Source: Gilvimarinus polysaccharolyticus
GTDB lineage: Bacteria; Pseudomonadota; Gammaproteobacteria; Pseudomonadales; Cellvibrionaceae
Direction of reading: 5' to 3'
NCBI RefSeq assembly: GCF_001187555.1
Contig: NZ_LFIJ01000001.1
Location: 460,169 to 524,168 of the forward strand
Length of the DNA: 64,000 nt
Part shown: piece by piece, positions 7,475-16,970 of the stretch
How the letters are laid out: each line of letters opens with the position of its first letter
How positions within the stretch are numbered: the first letter of the stretch is position 1
Made by a program: the position numbers and the translations under genes
The notes under the pieces: model-generated
Databases searched by the model: none
Seen by the model: only the letters and a program-made list of their open reading frames with translations
Told to the model about the DNA's origin: nothing

Positions 7475-10438
7475 TTACATAAAGCGGTAGTTAACACCGA
7501 TCTGGAAAGAGCTGCCGTAGTCCTCGGACTCGAACATAATGTTGCCGCGTGAGTACTCATTGCCTTTAAAGTACTTAAAGCTTTTATCTTCGGTTAGGTT
7601 GAGAGCATCAAAATAAAACTGAATATCATCGTTAAGCTGATAAGTCGCTTTAAAGTCCAAACCAAAGGTGTCGTCGTCGTAGATATCAGCCCAAGTGGCA
7701 CAGTTTTGTGGCAGCCCAAGATTGGCATCGGCCTCGATATCGGCCTGTGAACAAGAGCCGATACGCTCTAGCACCTTACTGCGGTAGTTGCCGATGACTC
7801 GCAGCGAGATTGAGTCGCTCTCCCAGCCGAGGGTTAAGTTGACAGTGGTGTCGGCTTGATCGGGTAGCTGGATTTCGTCGGCGCGAATGGTGTCGCCGAC
7901 ATTGGCACTGCTATCAATCAAGGTCATGTTGCTTTGTACAAAAAAGCCTGTCTCAAAATACTGCGAATAAGACAGCTCAATACCGTAAACTTTGGCCTGT
8001 TCGCCGTTAGTGGTTAGGTTGACGTCGTTGTAAACTTGGCCGGGTGGGAAGTAAAACTCGCTGACCTGATCGACTGGAATTTTCACTGGCATATCTTCAA
8101 AGGAGCTCGAGACGCCACTGACCTCGACGATAAAATCGGAGATGTCTTTGTAGAACAGTGCTGCTTGAAAGTACAAGTCTTCACTGGCATACCACGTAAT
8201 AGAGGTGTCTAGGTTAACCGACTTCATGGCGGTTAAGGTTGGATTTCCTAGATTAATTACGTTGTCGGGGCTCACGTAAAAGTCTTTCGAGTCAGATGAT
8301 AAATCGTCTAACGATTGGGCGCCGATATCGGTGGGGTTGTCGCTACATTCGCCGTAGTTGGCGCTGCCTTCGATATCATTACAAATGGAGACTCGGCCCG
8401 AGAAATCGGCAAAGGCTCGGGCTTCATTAAATGATGGCCGAGTGAAGCTAGTCCATACCGAGGCGCGCACTAAAATGTCTTCGCGCGGCTCGTAGCGATA
8501 GTGCAAGCTCGGAAAGAAATCGTCGTAAGCGCTATTAGCTCCCACCATAGGCACAGCGATGTCGAGCACGGTAGATTCGTTGGCCACTTCAAAGCGGTCG
8601 TTGCGGATCGATAAATTTCCGGTTGAGGTGAAATCGGTTTTCTCCCAGCGCACCCCAGCAATTAGTGATGACTTTTCACTTAGCTGAAACTCCGCCATCA
8701 CATAAGCGGCAGCTGTGTCTTCGGTTAAGGTGTAATCGTCTTTGACGCTGTCTTGGCCCGAGCGCAGCGGGTCGGTGTATTTGGCAATTGGGGTGGTGAT
8801 ATCTAGTAGTCGTTCGGCTTCATCGTAGGTAATAAAGTCTTGCTGGATATCTGGGTGGGCAGGGGTAAATGTGGCAAAGTCGCCCAGACGCGCACCCGCT
8901 AATTGCAAGCACTCGGCATCGCCGTCACAGCCGTTAGTGTAATCACCGGGAATCACACTCCAGCGATCTTTATTGCGATAACGATCGCGTTGCTTAACCG
9001 TAAAACCGGTTTTTATGTAGTTAAGAAAATTATTGTCGGAGAAATCTTTTTGCAGATTCACGCTGACTTGATCGATAGTATCTTCGCGGAAGCTGTCTTC
9101 AATAAAAATGTTGTCGTACAGTAAGTTGGTTTGTCGGCGTTGTCCCTCTTGGTAACCATTTAAGCCGCCGTAGCCACCAGATTGCGGTAGGCTGTTTGAG
9201 CCGCTAAGGGCTTCTAAAACATCGGGTGATACCACTTGGCCCTGAATGTAACCAGGCCCTGCAACCCCTAGCATGGGTAGGTCGCGGGTACGAAATTGTA
9301 CGCGGCGACCATCGGGTTTCGTCCACTCGCCAATGGAGTGTGCGTAGTCGTAATCGAGAGTCCAGTTGTTGGCAAAATGATTTTCGCCACCTATAGAGAA
9401 AGCCGTGGTTTCTGAGGTGCCGTCTTGAATAAAGAATTGTTGTTGAAGATCGGTGTCGACTAGACCAAATAAACCCGATTCATTATCGAGGTAAACAATA
9501 TCGCCGGTGCCGGCTTGGCCAAAGCGGTAGTACTCGCGCATGGCCATATCTAAATCATCGTACTTGGTGTAGCTGACTTTGGCGTAGTACTCCGAGTTTT
9601 CGCTCGGGCGCCAACCTAAATCCAGCGAGCCCGAGGTGCGGGTGCGCTCGGCGTCTTCCTGGCGCGCTTCGTAGCGAAATGGAATTAACATTGGGTCGCC
9701 ATCGTACTCTGTCGGTAAGCTCGCAACATCCGGAGTTATATAGCGTGGTAGTGAATCCGCGTGGTGCTGTACTTGATAAACCACACTGGAGCGATCTTCA
9801 TACGAGGCAGAGTAGCCCACGCCGATAGTGTCGTCGGCAAATAGATGGGTGCCGTTGATGGCGATCTTGGGATTGAACTCTTCTTTATACGATTGATAAT
9901 TGCCTTGCGCTTTTATTTGGACGCTGTCGCCTTTACGGTCAAATGCCGAGACGGTATTAACATTGACAGTACCGCCGATAGAGTTGAGATCCATATCAGG
10001 GGTAAGGGCTTTAATCACCTCTATCGAGCCGAGCATGTCGGCGGGTAGGGCGTCTAGGGCAAAAGCGCGGCTGTCTTCACCGGCCGATGCCAGCTCATTA
10101 CCGTTCATGCTGACGGTGACAAAGCCAGGCCCAAGGCCGCGTACGGTTACAAATTTACCTTCACCTTCGGATTTTTGCAGGGTAATGCCGGGCAGTCGTT
10201 GCAGTGATTCTGCAACGTTTTGATCGGCAAAATTACCGACATCATCAGTGGCAATAATAGAGCTAAATGCGTCCTTGTTACGCTCGCGCTCACGAGCATT
10301 AAGCTCGGCCTGACGGACCCCCTGAACGACGATCTCCTCCATGGCGTTATTGTTTTGCGGCAGGGCAGCTTCTTGTGCTTGCAGCTGGCCGGCTGATGCC
10401 ATGGCAATCAACACTGAGAGTAGTCGGTACTTTGGCAT
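7475..10438 (-). CDS. TonB-dependent outer membrane receptor, oligosaccharide type
   Basis: A 987-residue protein with a signal peptide ending ...QLQA-QE. Directly after it is a TonB-box-like EEIVVQG, then a plug domain (NVAESLQRLPGITLQKSEGE, VTVRGLGPGFVTVSMNGNEL, IEVIKALTPDMDLNSIGGTV) and a beta-barrel ending in GVNYRFM with the terminal aromatic-x pattern. Size and plug sequence match the Xanthomonas/Caulobacter-type subfamily that imports plant-cell-wall oligosaccharides. The neighbours (PL1 lyase, lipoprotein) point to pectic oligomers. GGAG lies upstream of the ATG. The 267-bp upstream region has a cluster of TGGTATTACCA-like sites, so it is probably repressed or induced by a dedicated regulator. 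Confidence 0.93.
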   Translation of the reverse strand: MPKYRLLSVLIAMASAGQLQAQEAALPQNNNAMEEIVVQGVRQAELNARERERNKDAFSSIIATDDVGNFADQNVAESLQRLPGITLQKSEGEGKFVTVRGLGPGFVTVSMNGNELASAGEDSRAFALDALPADMLGSIEVIKALTPDMDLNSIGGTVNVNTVSAFDRKGDSVQIKAQGNYQSYKEEFNPKIAINGTHLFADDTIGVGYSASYEDRSSVVYQVQHHADSLPRYITPDVASLPTEYDGDPMLIPFRYEARQEDAERTRTSGSLDLGWRPSENSEYYAKVSYTKYDDLDMAMREYYRFGQAGTGDIVYLDNESGLFGLVDTDLQQQFFIQDGTSETTAFSIGGENHFANNWTLDYDYAHSIGEWTKPDGRRVQFRTRDLPMLGVAGPGYIQGQVVSPDVLEALSGSNSLPQSGGYGGLNGYQEGQRRQTNLLYDNIFIEDSFREDTIDQVSVNLQKDFSDNNFLNYIKTGFTVKQRDRYRNKDRWSVIPGDYTNGCDGDAECLQLAGARLGDFATFTPAHPDIQQDFITYDEAERLLDITTPIAKYTDPLRSGQDSVKDDYTLTEDTAAAYVMAEFQLSEKSSLIAGVRWEKTDFTSTGNLSIRNDRFEVANESTVLDIAVPMVGANSAYDDFFPSLHYRYEPREDILVRASVWTSFTRPSFNEARAFADFSGRVSICNDIEGSANYGECSDNPTDIGAQSLDDLSSDSKDFYVSPDNVINLGNPTLTAMKSVNLDTSITWYASEDLYFQAALFYKDISDFIVEVSGVSSSFEDMPVKIPVDQVSEFYFPPGQVYNDVNLTTNGEQAKVYGIELSYSQYFETGFFVQSNMTLIDSSANVGDTIRADEIQLPDQADTTVNLTLGWESDSISLRVIGNYRSKVLERIGSCSQADIEADANLGLPQNCATWADIYDDDTFGLDFKATYQLNDDIQFYFDALNLTEDKSFKYFKGNEYSRGNIMFESEDYGSSFQIGVNYRFM

Positions 10439-10476
10439 ACGTGTTCTCCATTTTTTTATAGATTATTAGATGTTTA

Positions 10477-10563
10477 TGGTATTACCAATTTTGAGTGTAT
10501 GTTTGCACACAACTGACGGGTTTTCAATATTTGGCTTTACCATATTTCTTTTTGGTATTACCG
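10477..10563 (-). promoter_or_regulatory. Operator cluster upstream of the TonB receptor (TGGTATTACCA type)
   Basis: There are three 11-bp sites: TGGTATTACCA at 10477-10487 (perfect palindrome around its central base), TGGCTTTACCA at 10532-10542 and TGGTATTACCG at 10553-10563. The last two are 21 bp apart, two helical turns. The same motif recurs upstream of the pfk gene. The sequence resembles sites of FadR/UxuR-type GntR regulators (TTGGTATACCAA), but no such regulator gene lies in this window. Confidence 0.6.
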
Positions 10564-10705
10564 CCTGTCGAGGTAGGTTGATCTGGCACTATCTGGAGCA
10601 GAGGGAGGCGAAATAACGGACCGCCACCTTTTGGGTTGGAAGATGGCGTCCGCTGTGGTCGCGCCTTGTGGACGCTGGGGTAGGACTTGATAACCGCGCT
10701 GTGGG

Positions 10706-11755
10706 TTAAGCGAGAGTTACCGAGTTGTCGAGATAAACATCTTGGATGCTTTGCAGTAACTGTACGCCTTCGGCGAAGGGCTTTTGAAAAGCTTTGCGAC
10801 CACTGATTAGCCCCATGCCGCCGGCGCGTTTGTTGATAACGGCGGTGCGTATCGCTTGGGTTAGGTCGTTGTCGCCAGACGCGCCACCTGAGTTTATCAG
10901 GCCAATACGGCCCATATAACAGTTGGCCACTTGGTAACGGGTTAAATCAATTGGGTGATCGCTGGTGAGTTCGCTGTAGACGCGTTGGTGGGTTTTACCG
11001 ACATTGATTGCATTAAACCCGCCGTTGGTTTCGGGCATTTTTTGTTTGATGATGTCCGCTTCGATGGTGACACCGAGATAGTTGGCCTGGCCCGATAAGT
11101 CGGCCGATAAATGATGGTCATCGGCATCGGTTTTAAATGCGCTATTGCGTAGGTAGCACCAAAGGATTGTGACCATGCCTAATTGGTGCGCTTCGGCAAA
11201 CGCGGCAGAAATTTCTTCCAGTTGGCGGCGGGATGTTTCTGAGCCAAAATAAACTGTGGCACCGACTGCAGCGGCTCCCATGTCGTAAGCTTGGCGTACG
11301 CTGCCGAACATTCTCTGATCGTAACTGGTGGGGTGAATCAGTGCGTCATTGTGGTTGAGCTTAACCACAAAAGGAATTCTGTGGGCATAGTGGCGAGAGA
11401 CCGAACCCAATACGCCCAGCGTAGAGGCGACGGCATTGCAGCCGCCCTCTATGGCTAATTCGATAATATTCTTTGGATCAAAGTACGCCGGATTAGTGGC
11501 AAAGCTTGCTGCTGCCGAGTGTTCAATGCCTTGATCAACAGGTAAAATTGAGACGTAGCCGGTGCCGCCTAAACGCCCAGCATTTAAGATACTTTGAAAG
11601 TTGCGCAGCACCTGAGGTGGGCGGTCAGTTGCGCTAAAAATATTGCTCACATAGTCGGGGCTAGGTGTCATTAAAGTGCTGGCGGGGATGGTGTTACTCT
11701 TGTGGCCAAGTAAGTAGTCGGCTTCGTTGCCTAGCAGGCGCGCAATATCAGTCAT
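10706..11755 (-). CDS. fbaB: Fructose-bisphosphate aldolase class I (DhnA/FbaB type)
   Basis: A 349-residue cytoplasmic enzyme that reversibly splits fructose-1,6-bisphosphate to dihydroxyacetone phosphate and glyceraldehyde-3-phosphate through a Schiff base. Length and sequence match E. coli FbaB closely: [32 protein letters not shown] (its lysine is the probable Schiff-base residue), [21 protein letters not shown] and the conserved [22 protein letters not shown] precedes the ATG. It follows the PPi-type phosphofructokinase by 84 bp in the same direction, so the two probably form an operon for the FBP node. Confidence 0.93.
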   Translation of the reverse strand: MTDIARLLGNEADYLLGHKSNTIPASTLMTPSPDYVSNIFSATDRPPQVLRNFQSILNAGRLGGTGYVSILPVDQGIEHSAAASFATNPAYFDPKNIIELAIEGGCNAVASTLGVLGSVSRHYAHRIPFVVKLNHNDALIHPTSYDQRMFGSVRQAYDMGAAAVGATVYFGSETSRRQLEEISAAFAEAHQLGMVTILWCYLRNSAFKTDADDHHLSADLSGQANYLGVTIEADIIKQKMPETNGGFNAINVGKTHQRVYSELTSDHPIDLTRYQVANCYMGRIGLINSGGASGDNDLTQAIRTAVINKRAGGMGLISGRKAFQKPFAEGVQLLQSIQDVYLDNSVTLA

Positions 11756-11839
11756 GTCTGTGTTCCTTTAATGAGTCCGCAACTTGCTATGTTGTGCTGG
11801 ATTTGCGGTTAAGTGTTGTGAATTAGGTTTCTGGGTGTT

Positions 11840-13120
11840 TTAGGCAGGCTCTTTTACGCTGCTTCTGCGGCCAAAATATTCGGGTAATTTTCGCGCTATT
11901 AAACGGTTGCGACATTTGCGGTAATCGGGCAAGCCGTTGCAGTAGGGTGGGTAGGCCTCGCCGGCAATAAGTGGGGAGAAATAGTCGAGTCCCGCTTGCG
12001 TTACACTAAAGCCGTCTTTACTCATAAAGTGGCGCGGCATGTTTTTTTCGCCGCTGGCGACCTCTGAGATATGCACGGGTTTTAGGTGCCATGTGTAAGG
12101 AACCGACTGGGTTCGGACGATGGCTGGCATCACCGATTGCAGTCCGGCTACCGCGTATTCCACCGCAGCTTTACCTACCGCATAAGATTGCTCAATATCG
12201 GTTTGTGATGCCAAGTGGCGAGCGGCTCTTTGTAAGTAATCACACACACTCCAGTGACATTTATAATTGAAACGTTCTTTAATAAAGTCCACCAACAGCG
12301 GTGCAACACCGCCGAATTGGGTGTGACCGAATGGATCTTCGTTTTCGGCCGAAGCCAGCAGCTCGCCCGAGGCTTGGCGAATTCCTTCTGCGGTGACGAC
12401 AATGCAAAAGCCTTTCTTGGCGACGGTTGATTGAACACGCTGTAAAAAAGCTTCTTGGTCGAAGGTTATCTCGGGGACTAAGATGATATCTGGCCCCAGC
12501 TCGCGCTCGTCGCAGGCAAGACCGCTCGCCGCGGCAATCCAGCCGGAGCGACGCCCCATGACTTCCATTACAAATACTTTGGTTGATGTTTTGTGCATTG
12601 AGGCCAAGGCAAACGATGCTTCTAAGGCTGATACCGCGACATACTTGGCGACCGAACCAAATCCCGGGCTGTTGTCGGTTATGGGCAAATCGTTATCGAT
12701 GGTTTTAGGCACGCCGATACAAGTTAAGTCGTAGCCGACTAACTCGGCCACCTGCGCCAACTTGCGTGTAGTATCTTGTGAGTCGCCGCCACCATTGTAA
12801 AAAAAATAACGAATGTTGTGAGCGCGAAATACCTCGATCAGGCGTTGGTATTCATCGTGCTGGACATTGGGGTTTTGTAACTTGTGGCGACACGAACCAA
12901 ACGCCCCACCGGGGGTGTGCAGCAACCGCTCTAGCGTCTCGTCTGACTCTTCACTAATGTCGACGAGATTCTCTTGTAGTGCGCCCAGAATACCGTCGCG
13001 GCCGGCATAAACTTTTTCAAAAATCGCTGGGTATTGTCGTGCGGTCTCGATGATTCCGGCGGCCGTCGCGTTGATAACCGCCGTAACGCCACCTGACTGA
13101 CCGTAGAATGCATTCGCCAT
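11840..13120 (-). CDS. pfp: 6-phosphofructokinase, probably pyrophosphate-dependent
   Basis: A 426-residue PFKA-family enzyme. The substrate loop reads GVPKTIDND (~residue 136): a lysine replaces the glycine of ATP-type PGTIDND. The phosphoryl-donor loop reads NGGGDSQDT (~108-116), placing Asp where ATP enzymes have Gly104. Both changes are known hallmarks of PPi-dependent PFK. MGRRSGWIAA (fructose-6-phosphate binding) is intact. PPi-PFK is reversible, so it can serve glycolysis and gluconeogenesis. AAGGAG lies upstream of the ATG. Upstream of it are three TGGTATTACCA-like sites, shared with the pectin TonB receptor promoter. PPi use is inferred from residues, not shown. Confidence 0.88.
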   Translation of the reverse strand: MANAFYGQSGGVTAVINATAAGIIETARQYPAIFEKVYAGRDGILGALQENLVDISEESDETLERLLHTPGGAFGSCRHKLQNPNVQHDEYQRLIEVFRAHNIRYFFYNGGGDSQDTTRKLAQVAELVGYDLTCIGVPKTIDNDLPITDNSPGFGSVAKYVAVSALEASFALASMHKTSTKVFVMEVMGRRSGWIAAASGLACDERELGPDIILVPEITFDQEAFLQRVQSTVAKKGFCIVVTAEGIRQASGELLASAENEDPFGHTQFGGVAPLLVDFIKERFNYKCHWSVCDYLQRAARHLASQTDIEQSYAVGKAAVEYAVAGLQSVMPAIVRTQSVPYTWHLKPVHISEVASGEKNMPRHFMSKDGFSVTQAGLDYFSPLIAGEAYPPYCNGLPDYRKCRNRLIARKLPEYFGRRSSVKEPA

Positions 13121-13163
13121 GGTGCCTACTCCTTGGGAAGAAAAGTCGCATTAAATCATTTTT

Positions 13164-13220
13164 TGGTCTTACCTTTCAATATAAATTGGTAATACTATTT
13201 TGTTGTTTTTGGTATGACTA
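13164..13220 (-). promoter_or_regulatory. Triple operator upstream of the pfk-fba operon
   Basis: Three 11-bp variants of one motif are spaced exactly 23 bp apart: TGGTCTTACCT (13164-13174), TGGTAATACTA (13187-13197) and TGGTATGACTA (13210-13220). A minus-strand TATATT (13178-13183) that could serve as -10 lies between the first two, so a bound protein would cover the promoter. The motif matches the cluster upstream of the TonB receptor. Confidence 0.6.
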
Positions 13221-13522
13221 TTTTGACACCGCTGTCATTTATATTCTGTATGGCACATCTGGTCAGTGCAGAGAGTACTGAGCTTGATGGCACAATTGAT
13301 TTTTTGGTGAAGGGGGCGCTTTAGCTTTTGGTTGTGCAGCGCAAGCCCTTGATGTATCGGCGTGGCTCGAACGTGTTTGGTGTGTTATCAGTTATATGAA
13401 AGTTTTATAGCGCGATAGGGGCGGCCTATTGTTTTAATGAGTCCTGGCACTTGAAGCTTGGGCGATAAAAAAGGCCGCCAGAGTTGTCTCAGGCGGCCTT
13501 TTTTGTAAGCTAAGAATAGGTG
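13221..13522. other. Rest of the 402-bp intergenic region between pfk and the GH16 gene
   Basis: No gene is visible. Apart from the operator cluster (13164-13220) and the terminator at 13467-13504, only AT-rich promoter-like sequence is seen. Confidence 0.5.
13467..13504. terminator. Bidirectional intrinsic terminator
   Basis: The perfect stem GGCCGCC/GGCGGCC has an A-run on the left and a T-run on the right (13467-13472 and 13499-13504), so it works on either strand. It lies 19 bp beyond the GH16 stop codon. Confidence 0.85.
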
Positions 13523-16042
13523 TTAGTCTGCCAGCTCCCAGCGGATATTTCCCACTTGGAAGGTGACGTCTTGTTCACCAAATACTGGCCACAGTGAGAA
13601 AGGTGTGTCGACATTTTCTATGTCAAATCCACCCTGATTAATGTCGGCAATAGGGATAGTAATAGTGTGCCATTCGTTATCCGCTGGCAGCGGAACGGGA
13701 ACTTCAGTTCCCACGCAAGGGTAGCCGCAGTCAGCTTTGGCGAGGAAGCCCTGAGTATTGCCGTTGTTACTGACCACTTTCAGGTCAAACACTAAATTAC
13801 CTGAGGCAAAAGCGCTAAGATCCTTGGCTGTTGAGTCTTGGATATAGAAGGTACCGAGTCCTGTATCTGTGAACTCCACGCCAATCACAGTGCCTTTGTC
13901 GGGATCAACAATAGTCGCATCAAGGGTGATTACCTGGCCACCGTCTTGCCACACTCCAAATCCAGGGCTGCTCCACTCGGCTGGTAGTGCATTGACAAAA
14001 ATATCCATATCTTCAGTGACAACTACTGGCGCTAGCACTGGGTTGATATTGCAATCGCCCAGGCAGGCGATGCGGACATTGTCTAGTTGAATGTGAGCTG
14101 CTCCATCCAGTATTTCGACCTCGATGGGGCGCATCACGGACGACCAGTCTATTTGTGACCACGAGCCCTCTGCTTGACGCAGGGTGGAAAAACGCACGGA
14201 TACTGGCGTCCACTGTCCGATCATATCTGCGCTGAGGTCTATATCATCAACGCTAATATCGGGGAAACCTGAACCTAGCTTAACGACTAGCTTAGTGCCC
14301 ACATCGGCCGCTTCAACCCAGATATCAAACTTGAGCTCGCCAAGGTTGCGTGGGTTATTGTGTAGCGGGTCGCTACCAAAGTTAAAGCCGTCCAGCACCT
14401 CTGGATAACTGCTCATATCGTCTGAGACCAGCCACGCAACGGCGGGGCCCGCATTCGAGAATTGCAGGTCCCATACTATTGTGCCGCCCGATCCTGGGTT
14501 AATTGGTGCAGCGTTGGGAGTGGAGATAAGTGCGCCGCTATCGTTCCAAATGGCGTGCTGTAGAGTGTTATCGACTGGGGTACCGTTGACATCGAATCCT
14601 AGTGTTTGTATCCCGTCATCCGAGCCACGATATAACCACACTTCATCTCGCACATCCGCCGGTGGCACATGGCCAGTAATATTGGTAGCGGAAACACCTG
14701 CGTCAGCCGTAGGTGTTTCACAGCCTTGGCCGGTCACGGGGTCGTGTGAGCATTCATACACACGCACATAGTCTACTTGCATGGTTCTGGTGTCGTTAAA
14801 GTTTGGCAAATCAATGTATTCGCCGTTGCCCAGTGCCAAGTTCAAGATCATATGGAAGGGGTTATCAAACGGTTGGGCGCCGGTGCCCACTTGATAGCCA
14901 ACCTCTTGACCTGCCCAATAGTAGATAAACCAATTGCCGCTGTTGCGGGCAAAAAGTACATCATCAACATACCAGCGGATTTCGCCTTCCTCCCACTCTA
15001 CGGTATAGGTATAAAAGTCATCCCAAATATTAGTTGGCGGCTCGTAAGCGGCGCCGCTGTACTGGTTCCAAGGCCAAGAGAAGCCGTAGTGCAGTGTGCC
15101 GTGCATTTCATTGGCGGTACCTGTAGGTGCCGGGCCCGCAACGCCGGGCTGGAAGGCTTCAAAAATATCAATCTCGCCACTATGGGGCCAGCCGCCATAG
15201 GTGCTGGTGTCTGATGGTAGCATCCAGATTGCAGGCCAAATGCCTACGCCTTGTGGCATTTTGGCGCGAATTTCCATACGGCCATAAGTCCAATCGCCCT
15301 GATTACGTGTGCGCAGACGAGCGGATGAATAGTCTTTACATACATTAGGGGCGGTAGCGTAGTTTGGATCTTCTTGGTTGGTATTAGGGCCGCAAACATT
15401 ACCCGCACCTTCGTAGATGGCGGAGATATGCAGCAGGTCGTCCTCGACATAGCTGTTAGCTGGGGCGCTGGTATAACACTGGGCTTCATTATTACCGCCG
15501 CCCCAGCAGTTAACTTCGTGCTCCCATTTGCTGCTATCAATGGTTGTACCTTCAAACTCATCGTTCCAAACCATTGTCCATCCGTTTGCGGCGCTGCTCG
15601 ATGAGCTGGAGCTGCTGCTCGATGAGGCAAGACTGCTCGATGAGCTTGAAACGCTGGATGAGCTGGCGACGCTGCTGGATGAGGCGATGCTACTTGAGGA
15701 GCTGCTAAACACCGATGAACTAGAGCTGGCGGTGTTGTCCACAGAAGAGCTGGCCACGCTGCTAATAGCAGAGCTGGAGCTGCTCTCAACGCTGGACGAT
15801 TCGGATGAGCTTGAATCGCTTGAGGCGCTAGAAATATCAACTGACGACGCGGAAGAGGATGCCACCGAACTCGATGGCACTGAGCTTTCGACTGAGCTAG
15901 AAGATACAGAGGCGATTGAGGATGAGGACGTAACGACGGAACTGGATGAGTTGTCGTCGGCTGAGTTGCTGGATCCACCGCAGGCGCTCAATGTGAGCGC
16001 CATAATGCCGGCTATAGGAAGTAATTTAAAGTTTTTGATCAT
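13523..16042 (-). CDS. GH16 beta-glucanase (laminarinase-type) lipoprotein with Ser linker and two C-terminal jelly-roll domains
   Basis: An 839-residue protein. A lipoprotein signal ends LSAC (Cys21), followed by ~125 residues of almost pure Ser/Ala/Val linker, typical of Cellvibrionaceae. The GH16 domain spans ~152-430: WNDEFEG at its start, RLRTRNQ, GIWPAIWMLP, and the catalytic GEIDIFEA near residue 288 (nucleophile and acid/base Glu). It should cut beta-1,3(4)-glucans such as laminarin on the cell surface. Two galactose-binding-like domains follow (~440-640 and ~645-839). The first ends IQLDNVRIAC and both resemble the ExoP C-terminal domain seen in marine glucanases. It is transcribed alone; the terminator follows at 13467-13504. 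Confidence 0.92.
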   Translation of the reverse strand: MIKNFKLLPIAGIMALTLSACGGSSNSADDNSSSSVVTSSSSIASVSSSSVESSVPSSSVASSSASSVDISSASSDSSSSESSSVESSSSSAISSVASSSVDNTASSSSSVFSSSSSSIASSSSVASSSSVSSSSSSLASSSSSSSSSSSAANGWTMVWNDEFEGTTIDSSKWEHEVNCWGGGNNEAQCYTSAPANSYVEDDLLHISAIYEGAGNVCGPNTNQEDPNYATAPNVCKDYSSARLRTRNQGDWTYGRMEIRAKMPQGVGIWPAIWMLPSDTSTYGGWPHSGEIDIFEAFQPGVAGPAPTGTANEMHGTLHYGFSWPWNQYSGAAYEPPTNIWDDFYTYTVEWEEGEIRWYVDDVLFARNSGNWFIYYWAGQEVGYQVGTGAQPFDNPFHMILNLALGNGEYIDLPNFNDTRTMQVDYVRVYECSHDPVTGQGCETPTADAGVSATNITGHVPPADVRDEVWLYRGSDDGIQTLGFDVNGTPVDNTLQHAIWNDSGALISTPNAAPINPGSGGTIVWDLQFSNAGPAVAWLVSDDMSSYPEVLDGFNFGSDPLHNNPRNLGELKFDIWVEAADVGTKLVVKLGSGFPDISVDDIDLSADMIGQWTPVSVRFSTLRQAEGSWSQIDWSSVMRPIEVEILDGAAHIQLDNVRIACLGDCNINPVLAPVVVTEDMDIFVNALPAEWSSPGFGVWQDGGQVITLDATIVDPDKGTVIGVEFTDTGLGTFYIQDSTAKDLSAFASGNLVFDLKVVSNNGNTQGFLAKADCGYPCVGTEVPVPLPADNEWHTITIPIADINQGGFDIENVDTPFSLWPVFGEQDVTFQVGNIRWELAD

Positions 16043-16356
16043 GATTGTCTCGATTGGTATCGTTTTTATTAATTAATAGTCTCGTGGCGTCCTTGCGCTT
16101 TGAGAACTTGCCTTACGGTAGTGCTCACTTGTCGCTTGTTATTTTTGTGTCTTCTCGAATGAGCCGCCGTATATATTGAGTCTGGAGGCTAGTCCGAAAA
16201 AATGCCGTGACCACACAATACTGCCGAGCCGTTTGTGGTGTGTCGTCCCACTTTGGAGTGCTGATGAACGTGGCTTGTGTCACTTTAAATTTATACAAAC
16301 TGTGACAGTCTAGTTGCCCGTTATTGGCCGGTGGAGAGATGGGTTTGGCTCTGCGC

Positions 16357-16382
16357 GATAAGATCGTTCTCTCGATCTTATC
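16357..16382. repeat. Perfect 10-bp inverted repeat
   Basis: GATAAGATCG and CGATCTTATC are separated by TTCTCT. There is no U-run on either side, so it looks more like a protein-binding site or RNA stem than a terminator. Confidence 0.5.
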
Positions 16383-16606
16383 TGCCGGTTTTAGGGCATA
16401 AGATTGGAGCGCGACTAGAAAGTGTTGCGATGAAGGGTTAGAAAATATAACAAGTTAATAATAGTTGGTGGGGGTGTTGTTAGGTTTTTGAGTACGACCG
16501 CCAAACAGAGGATGGTGACCGATTGTTGTAGCGGTAAGATTGCGAATAAAGATTATCGCGTTAGGATCTTTTGGCGTATTAATTATTTTTTTGTGAATTG
16601 CAGATT

Positions 16607-16648
16607 AAAGAGTGAATAATAAAAATAGATATTATTCACTCTTTTTTT
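16607..16648 (+). terminator. Strong 14-bp hairpin with U-run, gene-less
   Basis: AAAGAGTGAATAAT (16607-16620) pairs perfectly with ATTATTCACTCTTT (16631-16644), with a 10-nt AT-rich loop. The T-run 16642-16648 makes it a plus-strand terminator. No plus-strand gene precedes it. Confidence 0.6.
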
Positions 16649-16970
16649 ATATTGTGTTGTTTTGCGAAAGTCTATGGTGTCGCTGGGCTGCAGCGCGGGG
16701 TGCCTACTTACGTAGGGCGAATGTGGGAAAGAGTGACTTCTCATATTGCGCCTAAGCGATTAGTGGGAAGACGCCTTGTAGCTAAGGCAATAGAGTGCGA
16801 GAGCTGGGACTAAGCAACACTCTGAGTATTACGCTTAGATAGCGGCAGCTCCAGCACTGCGCCAGATTGATCGAGTGCCTGATAGGATGTCAGCGGATTA
16901 TCGACTACGGAAGCCGTGCAGCAACAGACTTACTCAAACCTCACACAATGCTAATAATGAGGAGCGTTAC

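Larger units (their letters stand above)
16043..16970. other. 928-bp intergenic region between divergent secreted-protein genes
   Basis: No open frame with a ribosome binding site or family match was seen. It contains a 26-bp inverted repeat (16357-16382) and a strong terminator-like hairpin (16607-16648, plus strand). Promoters for the GH16 gene (minus) and the dihaem protein (plus) should lie here. The hairpin suggests that an untranslated plus-strand RNA ends about 320 bp before the next start codon. Confidence 0.5.

Noticed and set aside
14777-15214. 145-codon plus-strand frame inside the GH16 gene
   Set aside because: Antisense to a well-supported catalytic domain; no ribosome binding site or family features.
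15585-15980. Short repeated units suggestive of a repeat array or CRISPR
   Set aside because: They are degenerate Ser-codon runs (also 18149-18246) in frame with secreted proteins; no constant repeat and no unique spacers.
15528-16076. 182-codon plus-strand frame rich in Leu/Glu/Asp, and the 244-codon minus-strand frame at 15244-15978
   Set aside because: Both are alternative frames of the repetitive serine-linker DNA and catalytic region of the GH16 gene; composition is an artefact of Ser codons.
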